Source: Anaerolinea sp. (GTDB lineage Bacteria > Chloroflexota > Anaerolineae > Anaerolineales > Villigracilaceae). From it: a stretch of DNA of 64,000 nt. The stretch spans positions 1-64,000 of the forward strand of contig DYID01000009.1 of the NCBI GenBank assembly GCA_020723805.1, written 5' to 3'. The position numbers and the translations under genes are program-made. The notes under the pieces are model-generated. The model did no database searches. It was not told where the DNA came from and was given only the letters and a program-made list of their open reading frames with translations. This document shows positions 32,900 through 41,347 of the stretch, piece by piece; the stretch's first letter is position 1, and each line of letters opens with the position of its first letter.

Positions 32900-33358
32900 T
32901 CAATCTTTTTCCAGCCGAATTTTCAAATTTGACAGGAGGGCGCGCTGCGCCTGCCTTGCCTGATCCACCACAAACTTTTCCAGCAGTTTGTTCAACTTCA
33001 CAAATTCCACCGTTTGGGTGATTTGCGTCCTGCCGTCGTTGAATTGCTCGAAACGATAGGTAAAGACGATCTCGATGCGCGGCTTGCTGTAGACATGGAA
33101 CTTCAATTCGTCCTTTGGTTTCGTCAGGTGAATCACCGAGTAAATGCGGTTGCGATACACGGGAAGCCCCAGCAGGCGGAAGGTCTCCACCGTGTAGAAC
33201 GGTCTCAACACGATACCGTCCGCATCCCGCTTCTCTTTCAACACGTCTATTTCCGTGAGCAGCGGTTGAAGCCCAATCATGTTGAGCGGCTGGGAGAGAT
33301 GGTCGTACACGGTCTCTTTAGGGCAGGCAATGAAAACGGTCAGTTCGAAGGAACGCAT
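32900..33358 (-). CDS. SRPBCC/START-fold protein after cydDC
   Basis: The 152-residue protein shows the pattern of small SRPBCC (Bet v1-like) proteins: FELTVFIACPKETVYDHLSQPLN at the start, central strands and a long C-terminal helix (LEKFVVDQARQAQRALLSNL). These have a deep hydrophobic pocket and bind lipids, polyketides or other small ligands. It starts three bases after the cydDC stop codon, so it is the last gene of the cyd unit; a link to quinone or membrane lipid handling is possible but is inference only. A second member of the fold is at 42.8 kb. Confidence 0.82.
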   Translation of the reverse strand: MRSFELTVFIACPKETVYDHLSQPLNMIGLQPLLTEIDVLKEKRDADGIVLRPFYTVETFRLLGLPVYRNRIYSVIHLTKPKDELKFHVYSKPRIEIVFTYRFEQFNDGRTQITQTVEFVKLNKLLEKFVVDQARQAQRALLSNLKIRLEKD

Positions 33359-33361
33359 GGG

Positions 33362-36300
33362 TTAAGCCTGTATATCATACAACATGCGGTTCTGCAAATC
33401 CCATAGGCGGCGGTACAAGCCGCCCCTTGCAAGCAATTCCTCGTGCGTGCCGCGCTCGACGATGCGCCCATGATCCAGCACGAGGATTTCATCCACGTTT
33501 TCCAGCCCGATCAGGCGGTGTGTAATGAGCAGGGATGTCTTGCGGCGCATGATTTCGAACAGCGTTTCCAGCACTGCCTTTTCGGTGAGCGGGTCGAGGT
33601 TGGCGGTGGGTTCGTCCAGAATCAGAATGGGCGCGTCCTTCAGCAACGCCCGCGCAATCGCCAGCCGTTGACGTTCGCCGCCCGAAAGGCGCAGTCCCTG
33701 CTCGCCGATGATGGTGTCATAACCTTTGGGCAGGCTGACGATGAAGTCGTGGATGTGCGCCGCGCGCGCCGCCGCTTCCATCTCCTCCTGTGTGACTTTA
33801 GGACGCGCCAGCCGCAAATTCTCGCGGATGGATGCGTTGAAGAAATAACTGTTCTGCGAGACGAGGGCGAAGCTTTTTCGGACCTCATCCTGATTCAGCG
33901 CTTTGAGCGACTCTCCGCCCAAGCGGATCTCTCCCGACTCGTACTCCCAGAAGCGGAACAGCAGATTGGCGATGGTGCTTTTCCCCGCGCCGCTCGGACC
34001 GACGATGGCGATTGAGGTCGAAGGTCGAAGGTCAAAGGTCGCACCGTCGAGGGCGGGGGTGGTTGTGTTTGGATAAGTAAAAGTGAGATTGGAGATCTGT
34101 AATTGGTAATTGGTAACTGATAACTGTTTACTGATTACTTGATCACTGATTACTGGTTTGACATCCACCACGTCGAATAATCTCTTCGCCGCTTCGCGGG
34201 AGGCGTTCCACATCTGTGCGGCGAGGGGCAGGGGGTTGACCGCTTCGAACGAGGCGAAGGTCATCAGGGCGAATGTGCCGAGCATCACGCCTTTGATGTT
34301 CCCTGCCGTGACCTGTGGGATGACCAGCACGAGCATCGTCCACAACCCAAGGTTGGTGAGGAGGGTCATGAGCGCCGAGTGGATTCCGTTGATGCGCGCC
34401 ATGTGTTTTTGCGAGTCGCCGTAGGCTTGGCTGGCGGCGGCAAGGCGGGCGGCGCGGTCTGCGGCGCGCCCGAAGGCGAGTAAATCGGCGAGACCCTGGA
34501 TGCCGTCCACGAGTTGGGCGTGGAGGTCGGCGCGCTGGGTGATGAGGCGGGTGCCGGGCTTGCGGCTGAGGAGTTGGGCAAGGATGGGCAGGATCAGGCC
34601 CAAAGTGAGGAAAAAGCCAATTAAGACAAAGGCAAGTGTCGGGTAGAAAGAAGCGAAGAACAGGGCAGTGAAGAGTCCCACGAGGACGGCAGTTAAGGAG
34701 GGCGAAACGACGCGGACGTAGAAGTTTTCCAGAGTCTCTACATCGCCGATGACGCGGGCGAGCAGGTCGCCGCTTTTGTAGTCCATCAGGCGGGCGGGGG
34801 CGAGGGGTTCGAGGCGTTCGTAGAACCAGACGCGCAGACGGGCAAGCAGGCGGAAGGTGACGTTGTGCGAGACGAGACGTTCGAGGTAGCGGAAGACGGC
34901 GCGGCTGATGCCGAAGAGGCGCGTGGCGACGACGGACACGCCGAGGTCCGCAACGGAGGTGGCGATGGCGGCGGTGGAGATCATCCATGCCGAGGTGCCG
35001 ATGAGGGCGACGCTGGAGCCGATGGTAAGGGCGCTGAGGAGAACGGAAAGGGCAACCCAGTTCCACGAACCGTTGAGGAATTGCAATAAGCGGAGGAGGA
35101 TGGGGGATTTGCGATTTGCGATTTGCGATTGGTGATTGGCGGTTGGCAATTGGTAATTGGTAATTGGTAATTGTGTACCTGTGTACGTGTTTACCTGTGT
35201 ACTTGCATACGTGTTTACCTGTGTAGGCTCCACCTGCGCCTCATACGTCTTTACCATGCTCGCATATATGCCGTTTTGTTGGATGAGTTCGCTGTGCGTG
35301 CCTTGTTCAACGATGCGACCGCCTTCGAGGACGACGATGTGATCTGCCTGGAAGATGGTGTTGAGACGATGCGCGATTGTTATCACGGTTTTGCCCTGCA
35401 TGAGGCGGCGGGTGGAGTCTTCGAGCAGGGATTCGGTTTCGGGGTCGAGGCTGGAGGTGGGTTCGTCGAGGATGAGGATGGGGGAGTCTTTGAGGAAGGC
35501 GCGGGCGAGGGCAAGGCGCTGTGCCTGTCCGCCGCTGAGGCGCGCTCCGCCTTCGCCGATGACGGTCTCGTATTTGTCGGGGAGGGTTTCGATGAAGTCG
35601 TGCAGGTGGGCGGCTTTGGCGGCTTCGATGACTTCTTCGAGCGCGGCGTCGGGTTTGCCAAGGCGGATGTTGGCGGCGATGGTATCGTGGAAGAGGTACG
35701 GTTTTTGGGGAACCCAGGCGATGGAGGCTGGTAATTGGTAATTGATAATTGGTAATTGTGTACTTGTGTACGTGTCTACTTGTGTACGTATCTCCCCCGA
35801 TGATGGCTGGATGAATCCCAACAGCAAATTGACCAGCGTGGATTTGCCCGCTCCCGTTTTGCCGACGAGGGCGATGTGTTGACCGGCTTTGATTTCAAGG
35901 TTGATGTTTTCGAGGGCGGGGGTGGATTCGCCGGGGTAGGTGAAGGAGACTTTGGTAAGGCGTAATTGGTAATTGGTAATTGGAGGCTGATCACTGATCC
36001 CTGACGACCCTTCGGCTCCGCTCAGGGCAGGCTGCTCACTGCTCACTGGCGTATCCAAAATCTCGAAAATCCGCTTCGCGGCGGTAGTGCCAGACATGCC
36101 GGCGTGGAATCTGGCTCCGAGGGCGCGCAGGGGCATGTAGAATTCGGGGGCGAGGATGAGCAGGAAGAAGGCTTCGCGAAATTCCATCACTTTGTAGAGC
36201 AGGCGGAAGCCAATCTCGACGGCGATGATGGCGGTGCTGACGGTCGCCAGCAGTTCGAGCGCGAGGGCGGAGAGGAAGGTAATCCGCAGGACGCCGAGAG

Positions 36301-36991
36301 TGGTGTCGCGGTATTGTTCGCTGACTTTGGCGATGTTTTTGGCGTGGGATTTGGAACGCCCGAAGAGTTTGAGCGTGGTCAGTCCCTGCAGGCTGTCGAG
36401 GAAGTGGGCGGAGAGGCGGGAAAGCGTCTCGTATTGGCGTTTGGTGACAACTTCCGCACCTTTGCCGATCATGATCATGAAGAAGGGAATCAACGGCGCG
36501 GTGACGAGCAGGATAAAGCCCGAAAGCAGATCCATCGGGAAGACGAAGAGCAGGATGCTGATGGGAACAAGCGCGGTAATGATGAGTTGGGGCAGGTACT
36601 GGCTGTAATAAGCGTCCAGCGCTTCGATGCCTTCGACGGCGGCGGTGGTCAGTTCGCCGGTGCGTCCTCCGCGTGTGTAGGCGGGACCGAGTTTGAGGAT
36701 ATGGTCGAAGAGACGCGCGCGCAGGTCGGTTTTGATTTTCACCGCGACAATGTTGGCGCTGACTTCGTTGACCCAGATGAGGAAGGCGCGTCCCACAAGA
36801 ATGAGCAGAATGAGGCGGAGCCAGTGTGTGACTTGCGCGAGGGTTTGTCCCTCCAGGAAGACTCCATTGACGGTACTGCTGACGAGGTAGGCTTGAGCAA
36901 TGGTCAGCAGACCAGCCAAAAGTCCAGAAAGAACCGTGAGGAGGAGGGGAAGGCGGGCGTCGCGGGTGAGGGAGATGAGTCGGCGGTGCAT
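33362..36991 (-). CDS. cydDC: Fused CydD-CydC ABC transporter
   Basis: One 1209-residue protein holds two complete ABC half-transporters: membrane domain and nucleotide-binding domain (Walker A GKTGAGKS, signature LSGGQAQR, Walker B ILILDEP), then a second set (GPSGAGKS, LSGGERQR, ILILDEP). CydDC exports glutathione/cysteine or otherwise supports haem insertion into cytochrome bd; it lies directly downstream of cydAB. The start at 36991 begins MHRRLISLTRDARLPLLL; upstream frame is repeat-derived. Odd point: at least five short-repeat arrays lie inside the frame, encoding peptides such as LPITNYQLP, QVNTYASTQVNTY and SGISDQPPITNYQL. One replaces part of the first ATPase domain between Walker A and the Q-loop; another codes TFDLRPSTS just before the second Walker A. 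Confidence 0.93.
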   Translation of the reverse strand: MHRRLISLTRDARLPLLLTVLSGLLAGLLTIAQAYLVSSTVNGVFLEGQTLAQVTHWLRLILLILVGRAFLIWVNEVSANIVAVKIKTDLRARLFDHILKLGPAYTRGGRTGELTTAAVEGIEALDAYYSQYLPQLIITALVPISILLFVFPMDLLSGFILLVTAPLIPFFMIMIGKGAEVVTKRQYETLSRLSAHFLDSLQGLTTLKLFGRSKSHAKNIAKVSEQYRDTTLGVLRITFLSALALELLATVSTAIIAVEIGFRLLYKVMEFREAFFLLILAPEFYMPLRALGARFHAGMSGTTAAKRIFEILDTPVSSEQPALSGAEGSSGISDQPPITNYQLRLTKVSFTYPGESTPALENINLEIKAGQHIALVGKTGAGKSTLVNLLLGFIQPSSGEIRTQVDTYTSTQLPIINYQLPASIAWVPQKPYLFHDTIAANIRLGKPDAALEEVIEAAKAAHLHDFIETLPDKYETVIGEGGARLSGGQAQRLALARAFLKDSPILILDEPTSSLDPETESLLEDSTRRLMQGKTVITIAHRLNTIFQADHIVVLEGGRIVEQGTHSELIQQNGIYASMVKTYEAQVEPTQVNTYASTQVNTYTGTQLPITNYQLPTANHQSQIANRKSPILLRLLQFLNGSWNWVALSVLLSALTIGSSVALIGTSAWMISTAAIATSVADLGVSVVATRLFGISRAVFRYLERLVSHNVTFRLLARLRVWFYERLEPLAPARLMDYKSGDLLARVIGDVETLENFYVRVVSPSLTAVLVGLFTALFFASFYPTLAFVLIGFFLTLGLILPILAQLLSRKPGTRLITQRADLHAQLVDGIQGLADLLAFGRAADRAARLAAASQAYGDSQKHMARINGIHSALMTLLTNLGLWTMLVLVIPQVTAGNIKGVMLGTFALMTFASFEAVNPLPLAAQMWNASREAAKRLFDVVDVKPVISDQVISKQLSVTNYQLQISNLTFTYPNTTTPALDGATFDLRPSTSIAIVGPSGAGKSTIANLLFRFWEYESGEIRLGGESLKALNQDEVRKSFALVSQNSYFFNASIRENLRLARPKVTQEEMEAAARAAHIHDFIVSLPKGYDTIIGEQGLRLSGGERQRLAIARALLKDAPILILDEPTANLDPLTEKAVLETLFEIMRRKTSLLITHRLIGLENVDEILVLDHGRIVERGTHEELLARGGLYRRLWDLQNRMLYDIQA
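34015..34045. repeat. TCGAAGG/TCAAAGG repeat beside the second Walker A of cydDC
   Basis: GGTCGAAGGTCGAAGGTCAA is coding on the minus strand for residues just ahead of SIAIVGPSGAGKS. It is the same family as 14276-14335 and 56098-56157. Confidence 0.7.
34096..34156. repeat. GGTAATT/ACTGAT repeat array in cydDC
   Basis: Units GGTAATT, GGTAACT and ACTGATTACTTGATCACTG lie between the second membrane domain and the second ATPase domain, coding ISDQVISKQLSVTNYQLQIS. Confidence 0.8.
35103..35227. repeat. Compound repeat array at the CydD/CydC junction
   Basis: Three unit types follow one another: GATTTGC (7 bases), GGTAATT (7 bases) and ACCTGTGT/ACGTGTTT (8 bases). The array codes the linker that joins the two fused halves, with peptide themes VNTYASTQ and LPITNYQLP. 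Confidence 0.85.
35730..35793. repeat. Repeat array inside the first ATPase domain of cydDC
   Basis: GGTAATT units and GTGTACTT/ACGTGTCT octamers code TQVDTYTSTQLPIINYQLP, between GEIR and the Q-loop motif IAWVPQ. In other ABC ATPases this stretch is folded and carries conserved residues. Confidence 0.8.
35964..36049. repeat. Compound repeat ahead of the first ATPase domain of cydDC
   Basis: GGTAATT units, a CTGATCACTGATCCCTGA stretch, the G/C-rich CCCTTCGGCTCCGCTCAGGG and GCTCACTGCTCACTG follow one another. They code SSEQPALSGAEGSSGISDQ and part of PPITNYQL, between the first membrane domain and its ATPase. Confidence 0.8.
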
Positions 36992-37002
36992 GGAGGAGTC
37001 AA

Positions 37003-37085
37003 ATGGTCGGATAGTAGGATAGTCAGATAGTCGAAGGTTGAAAGTTGGCGAGCGAAAAAATTGGAAGGTCGAAGGGAGTATACCC
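37003..37085. repeat. GATAGTC array between cydB and cydDC
   Basis: GTCGGATAGTAGGATAGTCA and further GATAGTC units are followed by GAAGGTTGAAAG and an inverted partner ACCTTCCAACCTTCAAC. They fill the 129-base gap between the two genes. Confidence 0.75.
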
Positions 37086-37120
37086 TTCAACCTTCCAACC
37101 TTCAACGTATCAGCGATGGG

Positions 37121-38143
37121 TTAGTAGACGAGCGTCTTCTTTTCGGTGCTGATGCGTTTGCGGAACATGTAGTAGGTCCAGCCCTGGTAGGCGAGCACGA
37201 TGGGAACGAAGATCAGGGCGACGATGGACATGACCGTCAGCGTGTATTGCGAGGAGGATGCATTATAGATGGTGAGGCTGTAGGCGGGGTTGGTGCTGGA
37301 GATCATCACGTTGGGGAAGGTCATGGTGAAGAAGGTGACTTGCGTCAGCACGATGTTGAGCGCCACCATGATGAATGCCCAGCCTTCCATTTTGTTGTTG
37401 ATGAAGTAGCCCGCCACCAGAAGAACGACGATAGCGGTAATGGGAACAATCCCAGGGTTGACGATGCCGCGCGCCCAGAAACCGGCAGTGTAGGTGAAGA
37501 TACCCAGGATTACATACAGGATCGTTGCCACAATCCACAGTTTCTTGGCGAAGCCGTTGACGCGTTCGCGCAGTTCGCCTTCCAGTTTCAAGCTGAGGAA
37601 GTTCGCGCCGTGGAGCAGGAAGATGGCAACCGTGGTCAATCCGCCGAGCAAGCCATAGGGATTGAGCAGGGTGAACAGGTTGCCGGTGTACATCATGTTC
37701 TCATTGATGGGAACACCGCGTGCGAGGTTGGCGAACGCCGTGCCGAGCAGCAAAGCCGGCAGGAACGAGCCGATGGCAATCATCCAATCGAAACGGTTTC
37801 GATATTTGGGGTCGGGGTTCTTCGAGCGGTATTCGAACGAAACACCGCGGATGATCAAACCAACCAGCAGGAGGAACAGCGCGAGATAAAAGCCGCTGAA
37901 CATGGTAGCGTACCAGTGTGGGAAAGCGGCAAAGGTCGCGCCGCCGGCAGTGAGCAGCCAGACTTCGTTCCCATCCCAGACCGAGCCGATGGTGTTGATG
38001 ATGGCGCGGCGTTCTTCATCCTTTTTGCCAAGGAAGGGCAGGAGCATGCCCACGCCGAAGTCGAAGCCTTCCAGGAAGTAGAAGCCAATCCACAGGATGG
38101 CAATCAGGATAAACCAAATCGTTTGAAGCATTTCGTAAGACAT
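37121..38143 (-). CDS. cydB: Cytochrome bd oxidase subunit II
   Basis: The N-terminus MSYEMLQTIWFILIAILW and the quinol-oxidase pattern FLEGFDFGVG, then SVWDGNEVWLLTAGGATFAAFP, identify CydB. It has eight to nine hydrophobic segments over 340 residues, the family's normal size. With CydA it forms the quinol:O2 oxidoreductase that works at low oxygen and does not pump protons. It starts 12 bases after the cydA stop and is separated from cydDC by a repeat-filled gap. The ribosome binding site is GGAGGCTC before the ATG. Confidence 0.96.
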   Translation of the reverse strand: MSYEMLQTIWFILIAILWIGFYFLEGFDFGVGMLLPFLGKKDEERRAIINTIGSVWDGNEVWLLTAGGATFAAFPHWYATMFSGFYLALFLLLVGLIIRGVSFEYRSKNPDPKYRNRFDWMIAIGSFLPALLLGTAFANLARGVPINENMMYTGNLFTLLNPYGLLGGLTTVAIFLLHGANFLSLKLEGELRERVNGFAKKLWIVATILYVILGIFTYTAGFWARGIVNPGIVPITAIVVLLVAGYFINNKMEGWAFIMVALNIVLTQVTFFTMTFPNVMISSTNPAYSLTIYNASSSQYTLTVMSIVALIFVPIVLAYQGWTYYMFRKRISTEKKTLVY

Positions 38144-38155
38144 GATGAGCCTCCG

Positions 38156-39562
38156 TTAGTCATCCGCGCCGACGAGGGCGGGGGCAACGTCAACCGATTC
38201 GTGCATGGCGGCGTCAGGTCCAGCCTTGGCATATTTGACCATGAGCTTGACCATGACCACCGCCAGCGCGCCGTACACTACGGTATAGCCGATGAGCGAA
38301 ATCCACAGGTCGAGGACCGTGAGATTCGGGGAAACGGCGTCTTCCACCTTGAGTAAGCCATAGACGATCCAGGGTTGGCGTCCCATTTCGGTGAGGATCC
38401 AGCCGCTGGCGTTGGCGAGATACGGCAGGAAAAGCGCGCCGAAGGGAACAAGTTTCATCCATTTGGCGTTTTCGTAATCCTTCCTGCGGGTGTTCCAGAG
38501 GAACCAGGCGGCGGCGCCCATCATGATAAACCCGAAGGTCATCATGATGCGGAATGTCCAGTATGTGACCACCATCAGCGGAACGTAATCCCCCGGCCCG
38601 TATTGAGCAACGGCTTCGGCTTGCAGTTCGTCAACACCCTTAACTTCGCAAGAGAAATTGTTGCAGGCAAGGAAACTAAGCACACCGGGAATGCCGATCT
38701 GGCTGGTACGGAATGACCAGACTTCGCGCTTGCCGCTCAAGTCACCAATGGTGATGATGGAGAAATCAGCAGGCGCAGAAGTTTCCCAGTGAGCCTCAAT
38801 CGCGGCAAACTTCATGGGCTGGGTTTCGTACATATACTGCCCCATGGTATGCCCGCCCAGGAAGACCAATACGCTGGCGATCAAACCGACCAGCGCACCC
38901 ATGTGAAATGAACGCTTGAAGAAATCCACGTTCTGTTTGCGGACAAGATGCCAGGCGCTGACCGCCAGGATCATGAACGCGGCTGTTGCAAGACCGTCGG
39001 AAATGGTGTGCCAGAAGAAGATCCACCCCTTGGGATTGGTGACAAGCGCAAAGAAATCCACCAGTTCGGCGCGTCCGTTGGCTTCGTTGATGACGTAACC
39101 GACCGGGTGCTGCATCCAGCCGTTGGCGAGCAAAATCCAGAGCGCAGAAAGGTTCGAACCAATGGCAACAAGCCAGATCGAAGCCAAGTGAACCTTTTCA
39201 GGGACGCGTCCTTCCCCGAAAATCCACACGCCCAGAAAGGTGCTTTCCATGAAAAACGCCAACAGGGCTTCAATCGCGAGCGGCGCGCCAAAGATGTCAC
39301 CTACATAGCGGCTATATTCACTCCAGTTCATGCCAAACTGGAATTCCTGAACGATGCCCGTTACGACACCAATGGCGAAATTGATGAGGAACAACTTGCC
39401 CCAGAACTTCGCCATCTTCCGCCAGGTTTCGTCGCGGGTTTGATAATAGCGGGTTTGCATGAATGCCACAAACCAGCCCATCCCCAAGGTCAATGGAACG
39501 AACAGCCAATGGTAGATGGTGGTGAGGGCAAACTGCCATCGTGAAAGGGTGATTGGATCCAT
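38156..39562 (-). CDS. cydA: Cytochrome bd oxidase subunit I
   Basis: The start LSRWQFALTTIYHWLFVPLTLG, with the haem-ligand His, EGRVPEKVH-type loop, KREVWSFRTSQIG, and GRQPWIVYGLL are CydA hallmarks. The ATG at 39562 (AGGAGACCCT upstream) is preferred over upstream in-frame codons because the family begins with this segment. At 468 residues, and with a short segment between the Q-loop helices, it appears to belong to the short-Q-loop type. It binds haems b558, b595 and d and is the oxygen-reducing subunit. It follows the Rrf2 gene by 66 bases and is probably transcribed with it. Confidence 0.96.
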   Translation of the reverse strand: MDPITLSRWQFALTTIYHWLFVPLTLGMGWFVAFMQTRYYQTRDETWRKMAKFWGKLFLINFAIGVVTGIVQEFQFGMNWSEYSRYVGDIFGAPLAIEALLAFFMESTFLGVWIFGEGRVPEKVHLASIWLVAIGSNLSALWILLANGWMQHPVGYVINEANGRAELVDFFALVTNPKGWIFFWHTISDGLATAAFMILAVSAWHLVRKQNVDFFKRSFHMGALVGLIASVLVFLGGHTMGQYMYETQPMKFAAIEAHWETSAPADFSIITIGDLSGKREVWSFRTSQIGIPGVLSFLACNNFSCEVKGVDELQAEAVAQYGPGDYVPLMVVTYWTFRIMMTFGFIMMGAAAWFLWNTRRKDYENAKWMKLVPFGALFLPYLANASGWILTEMGRQPWIVYGLLKVEDAVSPNLTVLDLWISLIGYTVVYGALAVVMVKLMVKYAKAGPDAAMHESVDVAPALVGADD

Positions 39563-39628
39563 AGGGTCTCCTTGAATGAATATTTTATACGACGCTCCGA
39601 TAACAGCCCTCGGAGCGTTTACTTCCAA

Positions 39629-40075
39629 CTACGCCAAACTCGACACGACCAGCGGCACGCTCAACGCCTCTTTCGCCAGATCTTCAAACGAAATGGACGC
39701 CATCTCCCGCAGCATCGCCGCCTGCACGCGTCCCCACTTTGACCGAACGGGGCAGTGCGACACAAACGGGCAGTCGTCTTCGCCTTTGACTTGCAGACAT
39801 TCCGAAAGCAGGATGGGTCCCTCGAACGCCTCCACCACATCCCGCAGTGTGATCTGCGAAGCGGGGCGGGGCAGCGACAATCCGCCGTCGCGTCCCGGAA
39901 AGGTAGCGAGTAATCCTTTGCGTGCGAGTTGTGCCACGATGCGGGGCATGAACGCTTTAGGAATCAACATTTCCCGTTGAATTTCAGCCGTGGAGAGCCG
40001 CGTCCCTTCGCCGCGTTGGGCAAGGGCAAGCACCACACGAACGGCATAATCGGTCTGGCGGTTGATTTTGAGCAT
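39629..40075 (-). CDS. Rrf2-family regulator of the cyd unit
   Basis: MLKINRQTDYAVRVVLALAQ and AFMPRIVAQLARKGLLATFPG / DGGLSLPRP are the helix-turn-helix and wing of an Rrf2 regulator. Cysteines in SECLQVKGEDDCPFVSHCPV could bind an Fe-S cluster. It lies 66 bases upstream of cydA in the same direction, so it is probably first in the cyd transcript and controls it in response to oxygen, NO or redox. Its own upstream region has a 16-base near-palindrome at 40108-40123 suited to a dimer. Direct regulation is inference from position. Confidence 0.9.
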   Translation of the reverse strand: MLKINRQTDYAVRVVLALAQRGEGTRLSTAEIQREMLIPKAFMPRIVAQLARKGLLATFPGRDGGLSLPRPASQITLRDVVEAFEGPILLSECLQVKGEDDCPFVSHCPVRSKWGRVQAAMLREMASISFEDLAKEALSVPLVVSSLA

Positions 40076-40107
40076 CTGAAGGTACCCTATTAAAACTATT
40101 ACATCAT

Positions 40108-40123
40108 AAGTAAACGTTAACTT
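40108..40123 (-). promoter_or_regulatory. Candidate operator upstream of the Rrf2-cyd unit
   Basis: AAGTtAACGTTtACTT on the minus strand is a 16-base inverted repeat with a single mismatched pair. It lies 33 bases before the Rrf2 ATG, close to where a promoter should be. Confidence 0.5.
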
Positions 40124-40340
40124 TTATTGTAAGTATTTAGGCTTAAAGACAAATGTGTATTTTGTCACAAAAGCACAGTTACGGATGTAATATGAAAAAC
40201 TTGCTGCTTTTTGTCAACTTTGAGGGAATGGCTAACATTGCGGTTTAGCCGCAGAGCGCACAGAGGATTTGAGTTTTCGGAGACCACTGGGGTCCCTGTG
40301 GCAAAGAAGGGTTTAGCCTATCTTTGTCGCCATTCCCCGC

Positions 40341-40368
40341 TTTGCTGCCGCAGGGCAGATGTTATAAT
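40341..40368 (+). promoter_or_regulatory. Promoter of lgt
   Basis: TATAAT (40363-40368) has a weak -35 box TTTGCT 16 bases upstream. The predicted transcript start near 40375 lies after the upstream in-frame ATG at 40211, so translation must begin downstream of that ATG. Confidence 0.5.
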
Positions 40369-40396
40369 CCTTCAAAATCCCCTCGTGAGGTGTGCA

Positions 40397-41347
40397 TTGA
40401 TAGACCCTGTAATCTTTACGATTGGCAATTTCTCTCTGCGCTGGTATGGTGTGATTGTCATGACCGGCGTCATTATTGGTTCGCTGATGGTGGAACGCAC
40501 ACTCAAACGTTACGGCGAAAACCCAGACACCATTTGGGACGCGCTGGTCTGGTGGGTGTCCTTTGGACCGACCATCAAAACCCCCGTTGGAAGTTTCCGC
40601 TTGGGGCTGCCCCTCGGCGTCCTGCCGGTGGGCATCATTGGCGCGCGGTTGTGGTACGTGGCAAACGCCACCCTGGGCGGGAGCCGCATGTACATTGACG
40701 ACCCGTCACAGATTTACAAGATTTGGGAAGGCGGACTTCACATCTATGGCGCCATCCTGCTCGGCGCTGTGTCCCTCTTGCTTTTCCTGCGCAGCCGCAA
40801 TCTGGACCCCTGGCTGTTCCTCGACGCGGCAGGACCCGCCCTGCTGGTGGGACAGGGAATCGGGCGCATCGCCAACTTCATCAATCAGGAGTTGTACGGT
40901 CCGCCGACGACGCTGCCGTGGGGGATTCCCATTGACCGCTTCCACCGTCTCCCGCAGTTTGCCGCCCTGCCCGAATCCACCCGCTTCCACCCGACCTTTG
41001 CCTACGAACTGCTTTGGAACTTTGCCGCCGCTGGCGTTTTGCTGTGGCTTTGGAACCGTTACAAAGACGAAATCAAGCCTGGGGCAATTTTTGCCGGCTG
41101 GATGATGCTGGCAGGCATTGGGCGCACATGGATCGAATTCTTCCGACCTGACCAGCCGAAAATCGGAGATACTCCGATTACGTATTCGATGATTGCCGCG
41201 GCGGTGATGGCGGTTGCCGGTGCAATCCTGTTGATGGTGCGCTATAAGGCAATTCCGCTGGCGTTTGCCGAAACCTGGGAGGATGAATATCACATCTCCG
41301 GGCAAGAGCGGGTGGTTGAAGAACCCGAGGCGGAAAACGCGAGATAA
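40397..41347 (+). CDS. lgt: Prolipoprotein diacylglyceryl transferase
   Basis: IDPVIFTIGNFSLRWYGVIV at the start, IGARLWYV, and the Lgt signature GRIANFINQELYG identify the enzyme that adds diacylglycerol to the lipobox Cys of prolipoproteins. Many such substrates occur in this window. I use TTG 40397, which has GTGAGGTG four bases upstream; GTG 40385 is also possible. The long frame from 40211 includes no family sequence and would start before the promoter. An insertion of about 20 residues (FGPTIKTPVGSFRLGLPLG) lies in front of GVLPVGIIGARL. The final codons and the stop lie in a copy of the 97-bp dispersed repeat. Confidence 0.9.
   Translation: MIDPVIFTIGNFSLRWYGVIVMTGVIIGSLMVERTLKRYGENPDTIWDALVWWVSFGPTIKTPVGSFRLGLPLGVLPVGIIGARLWYVANATLGGSRMYIDDPSQIYKIWEGGLHIYGAILLGAVSLLLFLRSRNLDPWLFLDAAGPALLVGQGIGRIANFINQELYGPPTTLPWGIPIDRFHRLPQFAALPESTRFHPTFAYELLWNFAAAGVLLWLWNRYKDEIKPGAIFAGWMMLAGIGRTWIEFFRPDQPKIGDTPITYSMIAAAVMAVAGAILLMVRYKAIPLAFAETWEDEYHISGQERVVEEPEAENAR

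Larger units (their letters stand above)
40076..40396. other. Divergent regulatory region between Rrf2-cyd and lgt
   Basis: The 321-base gap contains no gene. Its left half is A+T-rich, with the near-palindrome AAGTAAACGTTAACTT at 40108-40123 and the minus-strand TTGTCT/CAATAA promoter-like pair for the Rrf2 gene. Its right half includes a CCGCAGAGCGCACAGAGGAT segment of a widespread inter-gene repeat and a -10 box for lgt at 40363-40368. Confidence 0.5.

Noticed and set aside
36104-38356. Plus-strand frames opposite cydDC and cydB
   Set aside because: Acidic Glu/Asp/Gly-rich shadows of membrane-protein genes on the minus strand.
40211-40396. N-terminal extension of lgt from ATG 40211
   Set aside because: The extension has no Lgt homology, contains inter-gene repeat sequence and lies before the likely transcript start.
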